Origin: Lactiplantibacillus nangangensis
GTDB lineage: Bacteria; Bacillota; Bacilli; Lactobacillales; Lactobacillaceae
Reading direction: 5' to 3'
DNA length: 64,000 nt
NCBI RefSeq assembly: GCF_005405065.1
Contig: NZ_BJDI01000003.1
Coordinates: forward strand, 186,001 to 250,000
Shown here piece after piece: positions 1-13,997 of this stretch. Made by a program: the position numbers and the translations under genes. The notes under the pieces were generated by a model. The model was not told the origin of the DNA and did no database searches. It saw only the letters and a list, made by a program, of their open reading frames with translations. The stretch's first letter is position 1. Each line of letters opens with the position of its first letter.

Positions 1-1
1 T

Positions 2-454
2 GCTGGTAAAGCGGTCGCCTTTGGTGAAGATTTACAACCTGAATTCAAAACTTATGCTAAGCAAATTATTGCCAATGCTCAAGCCATGGCAGCGGTCTTC
101 AATGACTCCGACTTAGTCCGGGTGATTTCTGGTGGGACGGACAACCATTTGATGACGATTGATGTGACGAAGTCTGGGTTAAATGGTCGCCAAGTTCAGG
201 ACTTGCTGGATACGGTTTACATTACCGTCAACAAGGAAGCTATTCCGAATGAAACATTGGGCGCCTTCAAGACGTCCGGAATTCGGTTAGGGACGCCGGC
301 AATTACGACTCGTGGGTTTGATGAAACGGATGCGGCGAAAGTGGCTGAATTGATTTTGCAAGCCTTAAAGGCGCCAGAAGATCAAGCCAATTTGGATGAT
401 GTTAAAGCCCAAGCCTTAGCATTGACGGCCAAGCATCCTATTGATGTCGACTAA
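2..454 (+). CDS. glyA: Serine hydroxymethyltransferase, C-terminal part
   Basis: The reading frame is already open at base 2 and gives the last 150 residues of a PLP-dependent serine hydroxymethyltransferase (about 410 residues in the family). The enzyme interconverts serine and glycine and loads one-carbon units onto tetrahydrofolate in the cytoplasm. Visible C-terminal signatures are GGTDNH near the left end, the NKEAIPNE stretch and [12 protein letters not shown], all typical of the small domain. The start lies outside the window. A terminator follows, so it is the last gene of its unit. The family is clear from these motifs. Confidence 0.95.
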   Translation, partial: AGKAVAFGEDLQPEFKTYAKQIIANAQAMAAVFNDSDLVRVISGGTDNHLMTIDVTKSGLNGRQVQDLLDTVYITVNKEAIPNETLGAFKTSGIRLGTPAITTRGFDETDAAKVAELILQALKAPEDQANLDDVKAQALALTAKHPIDVD

Positions 455-478
455 TTAAATTTAATTTGAATAACGATG

Positions 479-524
479 GCAGCTACTTAGAAATCAGTAC
501 AACTTTCTGGGTAGCTGTTTTTCT
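479..524 (+). terminator. Rho-independent terminator after glyA
   Basis: The arms CAGCTAC (480-486) and GTAGCTG (511-517) pair, with inner TTAGAAA/TTTCTGG pairs extending the stem. A short T run follows. It closes the glyA unit. Confidence 0.8.
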
Positions 525-684
525 ATGGTGATGATCATCTGGTATGTCATGGACACATAGCGTCAATATAAATAAAATTTTCGATTTTTTGCGTCCTTTT
601 TATAACTAATCGCGCTGAGCCCTAGTTTTTTGTTGCTAAATTAGCTACAATAGAAAGAAATCACTAAGGAGCGTGCACAGAAAC

Positions 685-1314
685 ATGGGTAAGTTTGAGG
701 TTTTGAATCATCCGCTCATTCAACATAAGTTAACGATCATTCGGGAAAAGCAATGCGGGACGAAGGTATTTCGGGAAATGGTCAACGAAATATCCACATT
801 GATGGCTTACGAAGTTTCACGTGATATGCCATTAAAGGATATTGAAATTGAAACCCCAATTACGACAACGACCCAAAAAACTTTAGCTGGTAAGAAAGTG
901 GCCATCGTGCCAATTTTACGTGCCGGTTTAGGGATGGTCGATGGTGTCTTAAACATGATTCCAGCGGCTAAAGTTGGTCATGTTGGGATGTATCGTGATG
1001 AAAAGACACTGAAGCCAGTTGAATACTTTGTGAAGTTACCAAGTGACATTTCACAACGCCAATTATTTGTCGTTGATCCAATGTTAGCCACTGGTGGTTC
1101 AGCCATCATGGCCATGGATATGCTCAAGAAGCGTGGTGCTAGCAACATTAAGTTTATGTGCTTAGTTGCCGCTCCAGAAGGGGTTAAAGCTCTCCAAGAA
1201 GCACATCCAGATGTTGATATCTACACGGCGGCACTTGATGATCATTTGAACGAAGATGGCTACATCGTCCCAGGTTTAGGTGATGCAGGGGACCGTTTAT
1301 TCGGGACTAAGTAA
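685..1314 (+). CDS. upp: Uracil phosphoribosyltransferase
   Basis: A 209-residue cytoplasmic salvage enzyme that converts uracil and PRPP to UMP. The PRPP-binding loop is visible as [10 protein letters not shown], and the uracil-binding end is [10 protein letters not shown]. Length and sequence fit Firmicute Upp throughout. I chose ATG at 685 because [10 protein letters not shown] is the usual N-terminus. An in-frame GTG at 673 lies only one base after AAGGAG (666-671), too close to be used. The resulting spacing of 13 to ATG is rather long. It is followed by its own terminator and sits near the uracil permease, which supplies its substrate. Confidence 0.95.
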   Translation: MGKFEVLNHPLIQHKLTIIREKQCGTKVFREMVNEISTLMAYEVSRDMPLKDIEIETPITTTTQKTLAGKKVAIVPILRAGLGMVDGVLNMIPAAKVGHVGMYRDEKTLKPVEYFVKLPSDISQRQLFVVDPMLATGGSAIMAMDMLKKRGASNIKFMCLVAAPEGVKALQEAHPDVDIYTAALDDHLNEDGYIVPGLGDAGDRLFGTK

Positions 1315-1329
1315 TTAATTGAAACCATT

Positions 1330-1366
1330 AAAATCTCGTTGGCTGAGAGGCTGACGGGATTTTTTG
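1330..1366 (+). terminator. Terminator after upp
   Basis: The arms AATCTCGT and ACGGGATT (pairing with one G-U) are followed by TTTTTT. It directly follows the upp stop codon. Confidence 0.8.
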
Positions 1367-1639
1367 CGTCTATGGTAGAAATAATTGTCCATGACTTGTC
1401 AATCGACGACATGTTTTAAAGGCTAATTTATAACTAAAAAATGATTTTTCTACCATAATATAGGCTATTTGTCGTTATCGATTTAAACCGTGCTAAGCGT
1501 CGATACAGCCCGTTTTGACCTTAATGGGATGGTTGGGTCGAAGTGGCGGGTAATAATCGTGTGTTCTCGTGGTTAAAGACAAAATGTGACTGCAAGTGTG
1601 ATGGCAGCACAAATTCAGCAGTTTTGACATTAACCTATT

Positions 1640-1812
1640 ACCAGTTATTTAGCCGTGAGGTCGGTTTGTTTATGGCTCAGATGTGGCATTTGACTTAGCA
1701 CAGTGGTTTTCCGCGGTTAGTCAAAAATTGGCTTTTGAGACCGCACTTTGGCTCAAAAAAGATTCACAGCGTTCCAGCCCTAAACAAATCGACCGGTAGG
1801 CGGCAAACAACT
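1640..1812. repeat. Dispersed palindromic element, family B copy 1
   Basis: The outer arms GGTCGGTTTGTTTATGGCT (1659-1677) and AGCCCTAAACAAATCGACC (1776-1794) pair with few mismatches. They enclose one hairpin, TTTGAC...GTCAAA, and a second, TTTTGAG (1733-1739)...CTCAAAA, whose loop reads ACCGCACTTTGG. A second copy at 34325-34500 has different bases in the arms but keeps the pairing. It lies in the upp-pyrP gap; the rest of 1367-1840 shows nothing else I can name. Confidence 0.65.
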
Positions 1813-1843
1813 TAATCTGAAAGTTATCAGCCTTAGACCACTA

Positions 1844-1872
1844 TTGACAAAGTAAATCAACTCAAGTAAACT
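1844..1872 (+). promoter_or_regulatory. Promoter of pyrP
   Basis: TTGACA (1844-1849) and TAAACT (1867-1872) are separated by 17 bases. The site lies just before the PyrR attenuator. Confidence 0.75.
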
Positions 1873-1885
1873 AGTTTCAATTGAA

Positions 1886-2000
1886 CAGTTCCTTTAATTT
1901 AGCTCAGAGAGGCTGAAAAGGATTGATCGGATCTTCACCCTAAATAGGTGGAGTCAATTCAGACAGACCAGCCGCTTTGAGTGGGGGTCTGTCTTTTCTT
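1886..2000 (+). promoter_or_regulatory. PyrR-responsive attenuator
   Basis: The anti-antiterminator stem TCCTTT (1890-1895)...AAAGGA encloses the PyrR-binding loop AGCTCAGAGAGGCT. A terminator follows: AGACAGACC (1961-1969) pairs with GGTCTGTCT, then TTTT. By the known PyrR mechanism, UMP-bound PyrR would stabilise the first hairpin and let the terminator form. This lowers uptake when pyrimidines are plentiful. The element governs a single gene here. Confidence 0.85.
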
Positions 2001-2030
2001 TTGGATTAAATTCATAGTGAGGGGTGCATT

Positions 2031-3311
2031 ATGGCAAAGCAAAAACCATTTCATAACGACGATGTCGTGCTTGACATTCACGACCGTCCAAAGTTTGGTA
2101 GCTGGCTTGGGTTATCGATCCAGCATTTATTCTCCATGTTTGGCTCAACCGTTTTAGTCCCAATTTTAGTTGGCTTAAATCCCGGGATCGCGTTATTTAG
2201 TTCTGGGGTCGGAACCTTGATGTATATCTTAATTACGCGGCATAAAATTCCCGCATATATGGGCTCTAGCTTTTCGTTCATTGTGGTCATGCAGTCTTTG
2301 ATGAAGACCGCGGGCTATCCGGCGATTGCCCAGGGGACTATTGCAGTTGGCTGTGTCTACTTGTTAGTCAGTTTGCTCGTAACGTTGATCGGTTCCGACT
2401 GGATCGACAAAGCTTTACCACCAATTGTGGTTGGGCCAATTGTCATGGTCATTGGCTTATCGTTGGCTAGTACTGCGGCCAAAGATGCGACGATGAACGG
2501 CAATAATTATGATTTACGGTTCTTCGCAGTCGCGATGTTGACGATGATTCTAACCGTTATTTTCAACATGTACTTGCGGGGGTTCATGAGTTTGGTCCCA
2601 ATTCTGTTGGGAATCGTGTCTGGCTATGTCATTGCTGTTTTGTTCGGAATTGTGGACTTTACACCGGTGATGCAGGCAAAATGGTTCGCTTTACCGAACT
2701 TCCAAATTCCGTTTATTAATTATCATCCAGGCATTTATTGGGGTGCAATTTTCAGTATGGCACCAATTGCCTTTGTGACGATGTCAGAACATATGGGTCA
2801 CATCATGGTCTTAAATAAATTGACCAAACGGAATTTCTTTAAAGATCCTGGTTTGAGTCACACCTTGGCTGGGGATGGGACTGCATCGATTATTGCTGGT
2901 TTGGTTGGTGGCCCGCCTGTGACCTCTTATGGTGAAAATATTGGTGTGTTAGCCATTACCCGTGTTCACAGTATTTATGTACTCGGTGGCGCGGCGTTCT
3001 TTGCCATTGTCTTTAGTTTCGTGGGCAAGTTGTCGGCTTTGATCCAAAGTATTCCGTCACCGGTAATCGGTGGGGTCAGTTTCCTATTGTTCGGGGTTAT
3101 CGCTTCGAGTGGGATGCGGATTTTAATTGATAATAAAATTGATTTTAATTCAAAAAGAAATTTAATGATTGCGTCGGCAGTTTTGGTCATTGGGATTGGT
3201 AACGCCTATTTACAAATTGGCAATTTTCAATTTAGTGGTTTGGCAGTCGCAACCGTGTTAGGAATTATTATGAACTTAGTGCTGCCAAAGACGGCGGTTA
3301 ATGAGAAGTAA
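2031..3311 (+). CDS. pyrP: Uracil permease, NCS2 family
   Basis: A 426-residue integral membrane transporter with about 12 to 14 hydrophobic segments, of the nucleobase-cation symporter-2 family. It imports uracil with protons, feeding Upp (673-1314). The N-terminal QHLFSMFGSTVLVPILVGL and the central HMGHIMVLNKLT with GDGTASIIAGLVGGPPVTSYGEN are family hallmarks; the acidic residue of the GDGTA loop belongs to the substrate region. GAGGGGTG precedes the ATG at a good distance. The gene stands alone between the PyrR attenuator and a terminator, which supports a uracil rather than a xanthine substrate. Confidence 0.93.
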   Translation: MAKQKPFHNDDVVLDIHDRPKFGSWLGLSIQHLFSMFGSTVLVPILVGLNPGIALFSSGVGTLMYILITRHKIPAYMGSSFSFIVVMQSLMKTAGYPAIAQGTIAVGCVYLLVSLLVTLIGSDWIDKALPPIVVGPIVMVIGLSLASTAAKDATMNGNNYDLRFFAVAMLTMILTVIFNMYLRGFMSLVPILLGIVSGYVIAVLFGIVDFTPVMQAKWFALPNFQIPFINYHPGIYWGAIFSMAPIAFVTMSEHMGHIMVLNKLTKRNFFKDPGLSHTLAGDGTASIIAGLVGGPPVTSYGENIGVLAITRVHSIYVLGGAAFFAIVFSFVGKLSALIQSIPSPVIGGVSFLLFGVIASSGMRILIDNKIDFNSKRNLMIASAVLVIGIGNAYLQIGNFQFSGLAVATVLGIIMNLVLPKTAVNEK

Positions 3312-3355
3312 GCGGAAACATTCGTTTGCAAGAAATGAAAATATGTTGAACTTTA

Positions 3356-3408
3356 TGAAAATCCCACGATGTCAATCCGGCGTAAAGCCCGATATCGTGG
3401 GATTTTCA
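3356..3408. terminator. Terminator after pyrP
   Basis: A long perfect stem, GAAAATCCCACGAT / ATCGTGGGATTTTC, follows pyrP. The A/T-rich arms would allow termination in both directions. Confidence 0.75.
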
Positions 3409-3434
3409 CCAAGTGACCAAATAATGAAATTATT

Positions 3435-3463
3435 TTGAATTTTTAGGTTGGTGGTGGTATTAT
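3435..3463 (+). promoter_or_regulatory. Promoter of the ATP synthase operon
   Basis: TTGAAT (3435-3440) and TATTAT (3458-3463) are 17 bases apart. A perfect hairpin, AATTAGAG-gtag-CTCTAATT, lies at 3478-3497 in the 120-base leader. It lacks a T run, so it may affect RNA stability rather than terminate. Confidence 0.6.
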
Positions 3464-3589
3464 TACCATTGTATTTTAATTAGAGGTAGCTCTAATTTAC
3501 TATTTCATGTTTCGATACAATTGACGTTAATTGTTCCACACGTTATGGTTATCGTGAAACACCGAAATTAAGGAAAGAGGTGATATTCA

Positions 3590-4560
<971 letters not shown>

Positions 4561-4614
4561 TCAATTGGTAAACGAGTTCATTTTAATGAAAATGAAAGAA
4601 GGAGGTGTCATTAG

Positions 4615-5119
4615 ATGCTCTCGCATTTAATTATCGGTGCATCCGGTCTTTACCTTGGCGACATGTTATTTATTGCGATTAGTTTTATCATTTTGATGGC
4701 TTTGATTGCCAAAGTTGCTTGGAATCCTGTCACGAAAATGATGGGTGATCGAGCTGACAAAATTGCCAACGATATTGATTCAGCCAAGAAGTCTCGTCAA
4801 GAGGCCACTGATTTAGCTGATCAACGGCGTGAAGCCTTGTCACATTCACGGAGCGAAGCCAGCGATATTGTCGCTGAAGCCAAGCAAAGTGGTGAGAAGC
4901 AACGCACGACGATTGTCGCTGACGCTCAAAACGAAGCTACGCAGTATAAGCAAAACGCGCGCAAAGATATTGAACAGGAGCGTCAAGATGCCTTGAAGAA
5001 CGTCCAATCTGACGTGGCTGACATTTCAGTCCAAATTGCGTCGAAAATTATCAAGAAGCAATTGGACCCTGAAGGCCAACAGGCATTAATCAATTCGTAT
5101 ATTGAAGGGTTGGGAAAGC

Positions 5120-5130
<11 letters not shown>
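4615..5130 (+). CDS. atpF: ATP synthase subunit b
   Basis: A 171-residue peripheral stalk subunit. One N-terminal membrane helix (about residues 10-32) is followed by a long charged coiled coil (about 45-150) rich in Glu, Lys, Gln and Ala. It joins F0 to the F1 head and stops rotation of the alpha/beta crown. GAAGGAGGTG gives a good ribosome site. Its 3' end overlaps atpH by 11 bases, which suggests translational coupling between the two stalk proteins. Confidence 0.95.
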
Positions 5131-7215
<2,085 letters not shown>

Positions 7216-7245
7216 TTAATGGCTGAAAAGGATGGTGAGTAGTGC

Positions 7246-8190
7246 ATGGCTGAATCATTAATGGATGTCAAGCGCCGGATCGACTCAACCAAGAAGACTC
7301 ATCAGATCACGTCAGCAATGCAAATGGTCTCAACTTCTAAGTTGAACCAGATTCAAAAGCATACTGGCACGTATCAGGTGTATGCTTCGAAAGTTGAAAG
7401 CATCGTTTCACATCTTGCCAAAGCTCATCTGATGTCAGCGAGCGCTGGTGTTCCGAACAGTAATTCCAATACCATTTCGGTGAGTGAATTATTGGCCCAA
7501 CGCCCCGTTAAACGCACCGGGTTATTAATCATTACCTCTGATCGAGGGTTGGTCGGGAGCTATAATTCGAACGTCTTGAAACAGACGAACGACTTTATGC
7601 GCCAACACCAATTAAATGCTGATAACGCCGTTGTGTTAGCGGTTGGTGGCACTGGTGCGGATTTCTATAAGAAGAACGGCTTAAACGTTGCGTATGAATA
7701 TCGCGGTGTTTCTGACGTCCCAACCTTTAAAGAAGTCCGTGAAATCGTTAAAACAGTTACCTCGATGTATCATAACGAAGTCTTTGATGAACTGTACGTG
7801 TTCTATAATCACTTTATCAATCGGCTTTCTTCTGGGTTCCGGTCAGTTAAAATGCTGCCGATCTCTGAAGAGACGTTTGCCCAAAGTGAAAAAGATAATC
7901 GTCCAGCCAAAGACAGCCGAGTTGATGTGGGTCCCGAGTATGAAATGGAACCTTCAGAAGAAGCAATTTTGTCGGCCGTGTTGCCACAATATGCTGAAAG
8001 CTTGGTTTATGGTGCCATCTTGGATGCTAAAACTGCTGAACATGCCTCATCGTCAACGGCGATGAAGGCGGCATCAGATAATGCTGGCGATTTAATCGAT
8101 AAGTTGAATCTGAAATATAACCGCGCACGTCAAGCTGCTATTACGACGGAAATTACCGAAATTACTGGTGGTTTGGTTGCGCAAGAATAA
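7246..8190 (+). CDS. atpG: ATP synthase subunit gamma
   Basis: A 314-residue rotor shaft whose two long terminal helices turn inside the alpha/beta hexamer. The N-terminal [20 protein letters not shown] and the C-terminal [17 protein letters not shown] are the conserved coiled-coil ends. The middle Rossmann-like part includes [15 protein letters not shown]. Length is close to other lactobacillar gamma subunits, slightly longer than in E. coli. It sits between alpha and beta as in nearly all F1 operons. Confidence 0.96.
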   Translation: MAESLMDVKRRIDSTKKTHQITSAMQMVSTSKLNQIQKHTGTYQVYASKVESIVSHLAKAHLMSASAGVPNSNSNTISVSELLAQRPVKRTGLLIITSDRGLVGSYNSNVLKQTNDFMRQHQLNADNAVVLAVGGTGADFYKKNGLNVAYEYRGVSDVPTFKEVREIVKTVTSMYHNEVFDELYVFYNHFINRLSSGFRSVKMLPISEETFAQSEKDNRPAKDSRVDVGPEYEMEPSEEAILSAVLPQYAESLVYGAILDAKTAEHASSSTAMKAASDNAGDLIDKLNLKYNRARQAAITTEITEITGGLVAQE

Positions 8191-8209
8191 CGAATTTGGG
8201 AGGAATTAA

Positions 8210-9619
<1,410 letters not shown>

Positions 9620-9630
9620 GAGGGGTTAAC

Positions 9631-10059
9631 ATGGCTGACAATGCAAGCTCATTAACCGTTAGCATCGTTACTCCAGACGGTCAGGTCTATGAAAGTAAGA
9701 CGCCAATGTTGATCGTTCGCACGATTAACGGTGAATTAGGGATTTTGCCGAACCACATTCCCATGATTGCTTCTTTAGCAATTGATGAAGTTCGGATCAA
9801 GCAACAAGAAACGGATCAAGAAGACGATGAAATTGCCGTTAATGGTGGTTTCGTAGAATTCAGTGATAATGTTGCCACCATCGTGGCGGACAGTGCTGAA
9901 CGTCAGAATGATATCGACGTTGCGCGGGCTGAAAATGCCCGGAAACGAGCTGAAAGTCGGATTCAAGAAGCCCAACAAAAGCATGATGATGCTGAGTTGG
10001 CACGGGCACAAGTCGCATTGCGGCGTGCCGTGAACCGATTGCATGTGGCGCACCGGTAA
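9631..10059 (+). CDS. atpC: ATP synthase subunit epsilon
   Basis: A 142-residue foot of the rotor. It has an N-terminal beta sandwich (TPDGQVYESKTPMLIVRT...GELGILPNHIPM) and a C-terminal helical pair rich in Ala, Arg and Glu, the part that can inhibit ATP hydrolysis. GGAGGGG ends 4 bases before the ATG. It is the last gene of the operon, followed by a terminator. Confidence 0.95.
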   Translation: MADNASSLTVSIVTPDGQVYESKTPMLIVRTINGELGILPNHIPMIASLAIDEVRIKQQETDQEDDEIAVNGGFVEFSDNVATIVADSAERQNDIDVARAENARKRAESRIQEAQQKHDDAELARAQVALRRAVNRLHVAHR

Positions 10060-10090
10060 GGTTCCACGAAGACGTTTTCGAAAACGAAAT

Positions 10091-10132
10091 CAAAAGTATC
10101 TGCAGCCAGTTGGTTGTGGATACTTTTTTTAT
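10091..10132 (+). terminator. Terminator of the ATP synthase operon
   Basis: AAAAGTATC and GATACTTTT form the stem, followed by a T run. A small CGTTTTCGAAAACG palindrome precedes it at 10072-10085. Confidence 0.8.
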
Positions 10133-10420
10133 GGACAGCTTTTTGCAGAAATGAAGATAATTAGGTCAACGTCTTAAGCCAATGCTTAAAAGTTCGCATT
10201 AAGTCGAAATCAGAGCGTATCCAGTAACGATTGTGGGTTTTGTACGCTTAAAATAGGAGCGGTTATGAGGGCTGCTGAGCATTACAATTAACGAAACTAA
10301 ACCAGCCGCCTGTTAATTGCCATTAGCAAGATCAGAATAGTTAACTAATCATCGGCAGATGACAAAATGTTAAAATTGTAACACTTTTGTAAAATGTAAT
10401 ATTTATTCGCTAGGGGTTTA

Positions 10421-10707
10421 TGTTATGATGATTAGGAAACTACTAGGAATACCAAGTAATAACACGGTTTAGACCGGTATTATTGCGGAATTTTATTTGT
10501 CGATTTTTTAGTGGCTTTGGATTGCTTTTTGCGGTTAACAACTAGTTTAGTTGTTAGCCGATGTTCGACTTTTGGCGGTCACTGAATTACTTGGCAGACC
10601 CAATCAAGGTGCCAGGTAATTGTTGATTGTTTTGAGGACGGCGAGACTGTGATTCAAAATTGCGGAGATCTGTTTTGTTTGTAATCGTTTGTGATGGAGG
10701 GTTATCC
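10421..10707 (+). promoter_or_regulatory. Promoter and long hairpin-rich leader of murA
   Basis: An extended -10, TGT-TATGAT (10421-10429), has no clear -35. The leader of roughly 270 bases then holds three hairpins in series: AATAACACGGT...ACCGGTATTATT (from 10457), GGTTAACAAC...GTTGTTAGCC (from 10533), and AATTACTTGGCA...TGCCAGGTAATT (from 10584). None carries an immediate T run. I see no ywzB (DUF1146) gene, which sits between atpC and murA in Bacillus. The preceding 10133-10420 contains nothing I can identify. A regulatory role is inferred only. Confidence 0.45.
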
Positions 10708-12024
10708 ATGGAGGAAATTGTAGTTCATGGCGGTCATCGTTTGACAGGTAATGTCCATATCGAAGGAGCCAAGAATGCCGTCTTACCCATTCTAGCGGCA
10801 GGGTTGCTCGCTAGTTCTGGGACAACGCATTTGACGAATGTACCAGTCTTATCAGATGTCTTTACAATGAATAATGTATTACGTTTTTTGAATACTAAAG
10901 TTGATTTTGATGAAATTAATAAAACGGTTGATATTGATGCGAGTCATCAATTGTCAGCTGAAGCACCATTTCAGTATGTCTCCAAGATGCGCGCGTCTAT
11001 CGTGGTCATGGGACCATTGTTGGCACGTTTAGGCCATGCGAAGGTTGCCATGCCTGGTGGTTGTGCTATTGGCTCACGGCCAATTGACCTGCATCTGAAA
11101 GGATTAAGTGCGTTGGGCGCGGAAATTGAACGCCATGACGGTTACGTCGAAGCCCATGCTGAAAAATTGCATGGCGCTTCAATTTATTTAGATTTTCCAA
11201 GTGTCGGTGCGACACAGAACATCATGATGGCCGCTACTCTGGCTGAAGGCACGACAACGATGGAAAACGTTGCCCGGGAACCAGAAATCGTTGATTTGGC
11301 GAATATCCTCAATCAAATGGGGGCCCGAGTCATGGGTGCTGGGACCGAAACGATTCGGATCGAAGGCGTTGCTGCCATGCATGGCTGTGAACACAGTATC
11401 GTGCAAGACCGGATCGAAGCCGGGACCTTCATGGTGGCTGCTGCCGTCACACAAGGGAACGTTTTAGTTGAAGACGCAATTGCTGAACATAACAAGCCCT
11501 TGATTTCTAAAATGCGCGAGATGGGGGTTACAGTCAACGAAGAAGCTGGTGGAATTCGGGTCGTCGGCCCACTGAAATTAAAGCCAACTTCTGTCAAGAC
11601 GATGCCACATCCGGGCTTTCCAACGGACATGCAGCCGCAAATGACTATTTTGCAACTCTGTGCACAAGGCACGAGTTTGTTGACTGAAACAGTCTTTGAG
11701 AATCGGTTCATGCACCTTGAGGAATTGCGCCGGATGAACGCAGATTTTAAAATTGAAGGACGCTCAGTGATCATGTATGGGCCAACGAACTTTAACGGTG
11801 CCCAAGTGGCTGCCACGGATTTACGGGCTGCTGCTGCGCTGGTGATTGCCGGTTTGGTTAGTCGTGGCTATACTGAAGTCACCAACTTGAAGTATTTGGA
11901 TCGTGGTTATTTCAATTTTCATGGTAAATTGGCACAGTTGGGTGCTGAAATTGAACGGATCGATGTGCCTGACGAAGCAGTCTATGCGTTGAATCCTGAT
12001 TTTGCGCATGAAGCTGCCGAATAG
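10708..12024 (+). CDS. murA: UDP-N-acetylglucosamine 1-carboxyvinyltransferase
   Basis: A 438-residue cytoplasmic enzyme that transfers enolpyruvate from PEP to UDP-GlcNAc, the first committed step of peptidoglycan synthesis. The active-site cysteine, target of fosfomycin, is C119 in [17 protein letters not shown] near residue 20 and [13 protein letters not shown] near the end complete the inside-out barrel pattern. I chose ATG at 10708 behind GGAGGG; an in-frame TTG 48 bases upstream lacks a ribosome site. Its place after the atp operon and before mbl matches Bacillus murAA. Confidence 0.95.
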   Translation: MEEIVVHGGHRLTGNVHIEGAKNAVLPILAAGLLASSGTTHLTNVPVLSDVFTMNNVLRFLNTKVDFDEINKTVDIDASHQLSAEAPFQYVSKMRASIVVMGPLLARLGHAKVAMPGGCAIGSRPIDLHLKGLSALGAEIERHDGYVEAHAEKLHGASIYLDFPSVGATQNIMMAATLAEGTTTMENVAREPEIVDLANILNQMGARVMGAGTETIRIEGVAAMHGCEHSIVQDRIEAGTFMVAAAVTQGNVLVEDAIAEHNKPLISKMREMGVTVNEEAGGIRVVGPLKLKPTSVKTMPHPGFPTDMQPQMTILQLCAQGTSLLTETVFENRFMHLEELRRMNADFKIEGRSVIMYGPTNFNGAQVAATDLRAAAALVIAGLVSRGYTEVTNLKYLDRGYFNFHGKLAQLGAEIERIDVPDEAVYALNPDFAHEAAE

Positions 12025-12041
12025 GTAAAAAAATAGCTTAC

Positions 12042-12086
12042 AAAACCTTCAAAATGCGATAAACTCGTGTTTGAAGGTTTTTTTAT
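12042..12086 (+). terminator. Terminator after murA
   Basis: AAAACCTTCAAA and TTTGAAGGTTTT pair, followed by a T run. Confidence 0.85.
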
Positions 12087-12112
12087 GAAAAAAGTCATTC
12101 AGGAGGAACAAG

Positions 12113-12667
12113 ATGTTCATAAATATTATTGATAAACACCTCTCATTGAAACCAACCGAAGTGGCGGATGCAGAACCCTTATTTGATTTGGTTGCTGCCA
12201 ATCGTAAGCATTTGAAACCTTGGATGCCTTGGGTGGATGCGACAGCGACCGTCGCAGATGAACGGAAATTTATTGAAATGATGTTAACGAAGCAAGCTAA
12301 AGGTGAAGTCTTTATTGCGACGATCGTTGTCGATGGCGAAGTTGCTGGGATGATCGATGTCCACAACATTAGTGACGCACGCCATAACGGTGAAATTGGT
12401 TATTGGCTGGCACAAGATTATGTGGGTAAAGGTGTGATGACCAAAGCACTCGAACGCGTGGAAGAAATCGCCTTTACGGAACTTGACCTCCACAAATTAA
12501 ATTTGTGTGCGGATGTCGCTAACCAGCGTAGTCGCGCTGTGGCTGAACGGCGTCAGTACCATTTGGATGCGACCTTACCAGAAAATATCTTGATTAATGG
12601 CCAATATAAAGACGAAGTGGTTTACTCGATCACCGTTGATGAATGGTCTAAGCGACGCGACGACTAG
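12113..12667 (+). CDS. GNAT acetyltransferase, RimJ/RimL type
   Basis: A 184-residue acetyl-CoA-dependent N-acetyltransferase. The early KHLKPWMPWVD segment and the GYWLAQDYVGKGVMTKAL stretch, which holds the acetyl-CoA pyrophosphate loop (QDYVGKG), match the ribosomal-protein-serine acetyltransferase group. The substrate cannot be told from sequence; many such lactobacillar genes are only assumed to act on a ribosomal protein or a small amine. CAGGAGGA precedes the ATG. It lies alone between the murA terminator and the mbl promoter. Confidence 0.85.
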   Translation: MFINIIDKHLSLKPTEVADAEPLFDLVAANRKHLKPWMPWVDATATVADERKFIEMMLTKQAKGEVFIATIVVDGEVAGMIDVHNISDARHNGEIGYWLAQDYVGKGVMTKALERVEEIAFTELDLHKLNLCADVANQRSRAVAERRQYHLDATLPENILINGQYKDEVVYSITVDEWSKRRDD

Positions 12668-12685
12668 TTCGCAGCCGGTAGTGAG

Positions 12686-12696
12686 TATGCTATAAT
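12686..12696 (+). promoter_or_regulatory. Extended -10 promoter of mbl
   Basis: TATGC-TATAAT provides a TGN extended -10, about 40 bases before the mbl start. Confidence 0.6.
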
Positions 12697-12735
12697 GAAA
12701 AGTTGTATAACTGCAAGTTTGAGAGGAGCAAGAAC

Positions 12736-13734
12736 ATGGCTTTAGATATTGGTATCGACTTAGGTACTGCCAATGTTTTGATTTACGTATCAGGGAAGGG
12801 CATCGTGTTAAATGAACCCTCTGTCGTTGCCATCCATACAAATACAAATCAAGTATTAGCAGTCGGGTCCGAAGCCTATCAAATGGTTGGGAAGACCCCT
12901 AGTAACATTCGGGCAATCCGACCATTAAAGGACGGGGTAATTTCAGATTTTGATGTTACCGAAGAAATGTTATCTTATTTTATTAAAAAATTAAATGTCC
13001 GTGGGATTATGTCACGACCAAGTATTATGATCTGTACGCCAACGAACACCACTGAAATTGAACGCAAGGCAATTTTACAGGCGGCTGAGAAGTCTGGTGG
13101 CAGCAAGGTCTACTTGGAAGTTGAACCTAAGGTTGCGGCCATTGGTGCCGGCATGGATATTTTCCAACCACGTGGGAACATGGTGATCGATATCGGTGGT
13201 GGGACCAGTGATATTGCAGTCTTATCATTAGGGGATATCGTGGCCAGCAGTTCATTGCGGATGGCTGGCGATCGTATGAACCAAGATATTGCCAACTATG
13301 TCAAAGATGAACATCATTTACTCATCGGTGAACGCACCGCTGAAAATGTCAAGATTCAAATCGCGCAAGTCTTCAAGCAAGAGGGCGATGACGATAAAGT
13401 GATGCAAGTCCGTGGCCGTGATACGGTTACTGGGATGCCACGTTCAATTGATATGGATTCAAATGAAGTTGAAGTGGCGATCCATGATACGTTGATGCAG
13501 ATCGTTTCAACGGCACATCATGTGATGGAAACCTTACCGCCAGAAATTTCAGCGGATATCATCGATCGTGGTATCATGTTGACTGGTGGGGGCGCGCTCT
13601 TGAGCGGCTTAGACCAGTTGATCAGCGAAAACTTAAAAGTGCCAGTGATGGTTGCCGAACACCCATTGAACAATGTGGCTCAAGGCGCCGGTATTTTACT
13701 AGAACATATGCAAAAGAGTAATAAGAAGAAATAA
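12736..13734 (+). CDS. mbl: MreB-like actin homologue (Mbl)
   Basis: A 332-residue bacterial actin that forms membrane-bound filaments guiding sidewall synthesis. Actin-fold motifs are present: phosphate 1 [13 protein letters not shown], phosphate 2 VIDIGGGTSDIAVLSLG, and the adenosine motif [15 protein letters not shown] chose ATG at 12736 behind GAGAGGAGC, since MALDIGIDLGT is a typical start. A second paralogue at 48629 sits with mreCD. The position after murA, as in Bacillus, favours calling this copy Mbl. YidD, a DUF2969 gene and a RodA/FtsW gene follow. Confidence 0.9.
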   Translation: MALDIGIDLGTANVLIYVSGKGIVLNEPSVVAIHTNTNQVLAVGSEAYQMVGKTPSNIRAIRPLKDGVISDFDVTEEMLSYFIKKLNVRGIMSRPSIMICTPTNTTEIERKAILQAAEKSGGSKVYLEVEPKVAAIGAGMDIFQPRGNMVIDIGGGTSDIAVLSLGDIVASSSLRMAGDRMNQDIANYVKDEHHLLIGERTAENVKIQIAQVFKQEGDDDKVMQVRGRDTVTGMPRSIDMDSNEVEVAIHDTLMQIVSTAHHVMETLPPEISADIIDRGIMLTGGGALLSGLDQLISENLKVPVMVAEHPLNNVAQGAGILLEHMQKSNKKK

Positions 13735-13740
13735 GCGACG

Positions 13741-13995
13741 ATGAAACGTGTTTTAATTAGCAGCATTCGCTGGTATCAACGAGCTTTTTCGGCCTTTTCA
13801 CCGGCACATTGTCGTTATTGGCCGACCTGTTCGGCTTACACGATCGAAGCAGTCGACCGCTTTGGTGCGGCTCGTGGCGGTTTAATGGGGATAGCGCGCG
13901 TCTTGCGTTGTCAACCCTTTGTCAAAGGTGGCTTTGATCCCGTCCCAGCGACCTTTTCATTACGTCGAAATCCGGCCTTTAAGGAGGAAAAGTAA
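13741..13995 (+). CDS. yidD: Membrane protein insertion efficiency factor YidD
   Basis: An 84-residue protein of the YidD (DUF37) family. Conserved features are the RWYQR start, the [18 protein letters not shown] block with two cysteines, and [17 protein letters not shown]. An amphipathic N-terminal helix is expected to lie on the membrane and assist YidC/SecYEG insertion. It starts 6 bases after the mbl stop, so the two are probably co-transcribed. Confidence 0.93.
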   Translation: MKRVLISSIRWYQRAFSAFSPAHCRYWPTCSAYTIEAVDRFGAARGGLMGIARVLRCQPFVKGGFDPVPATFSLRRNPAFKEEK

Positions 13996-13997
13996 TT

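Noticed and set aside
7688-8065. A 125-codon frame on the same strand inside atpG, and other large frames inside atpD, murA, gshF and valS
   Set aside because: They are out-of-frame or antisense shadows of well-supported genes, without ribosome sites or family resemblance.
10261-10330. A further family C copy before murA (GCTGCTGAGCATT at about 10271)
   Set aside because: Only one short flank matches; the partner flank and hairpin are missing.
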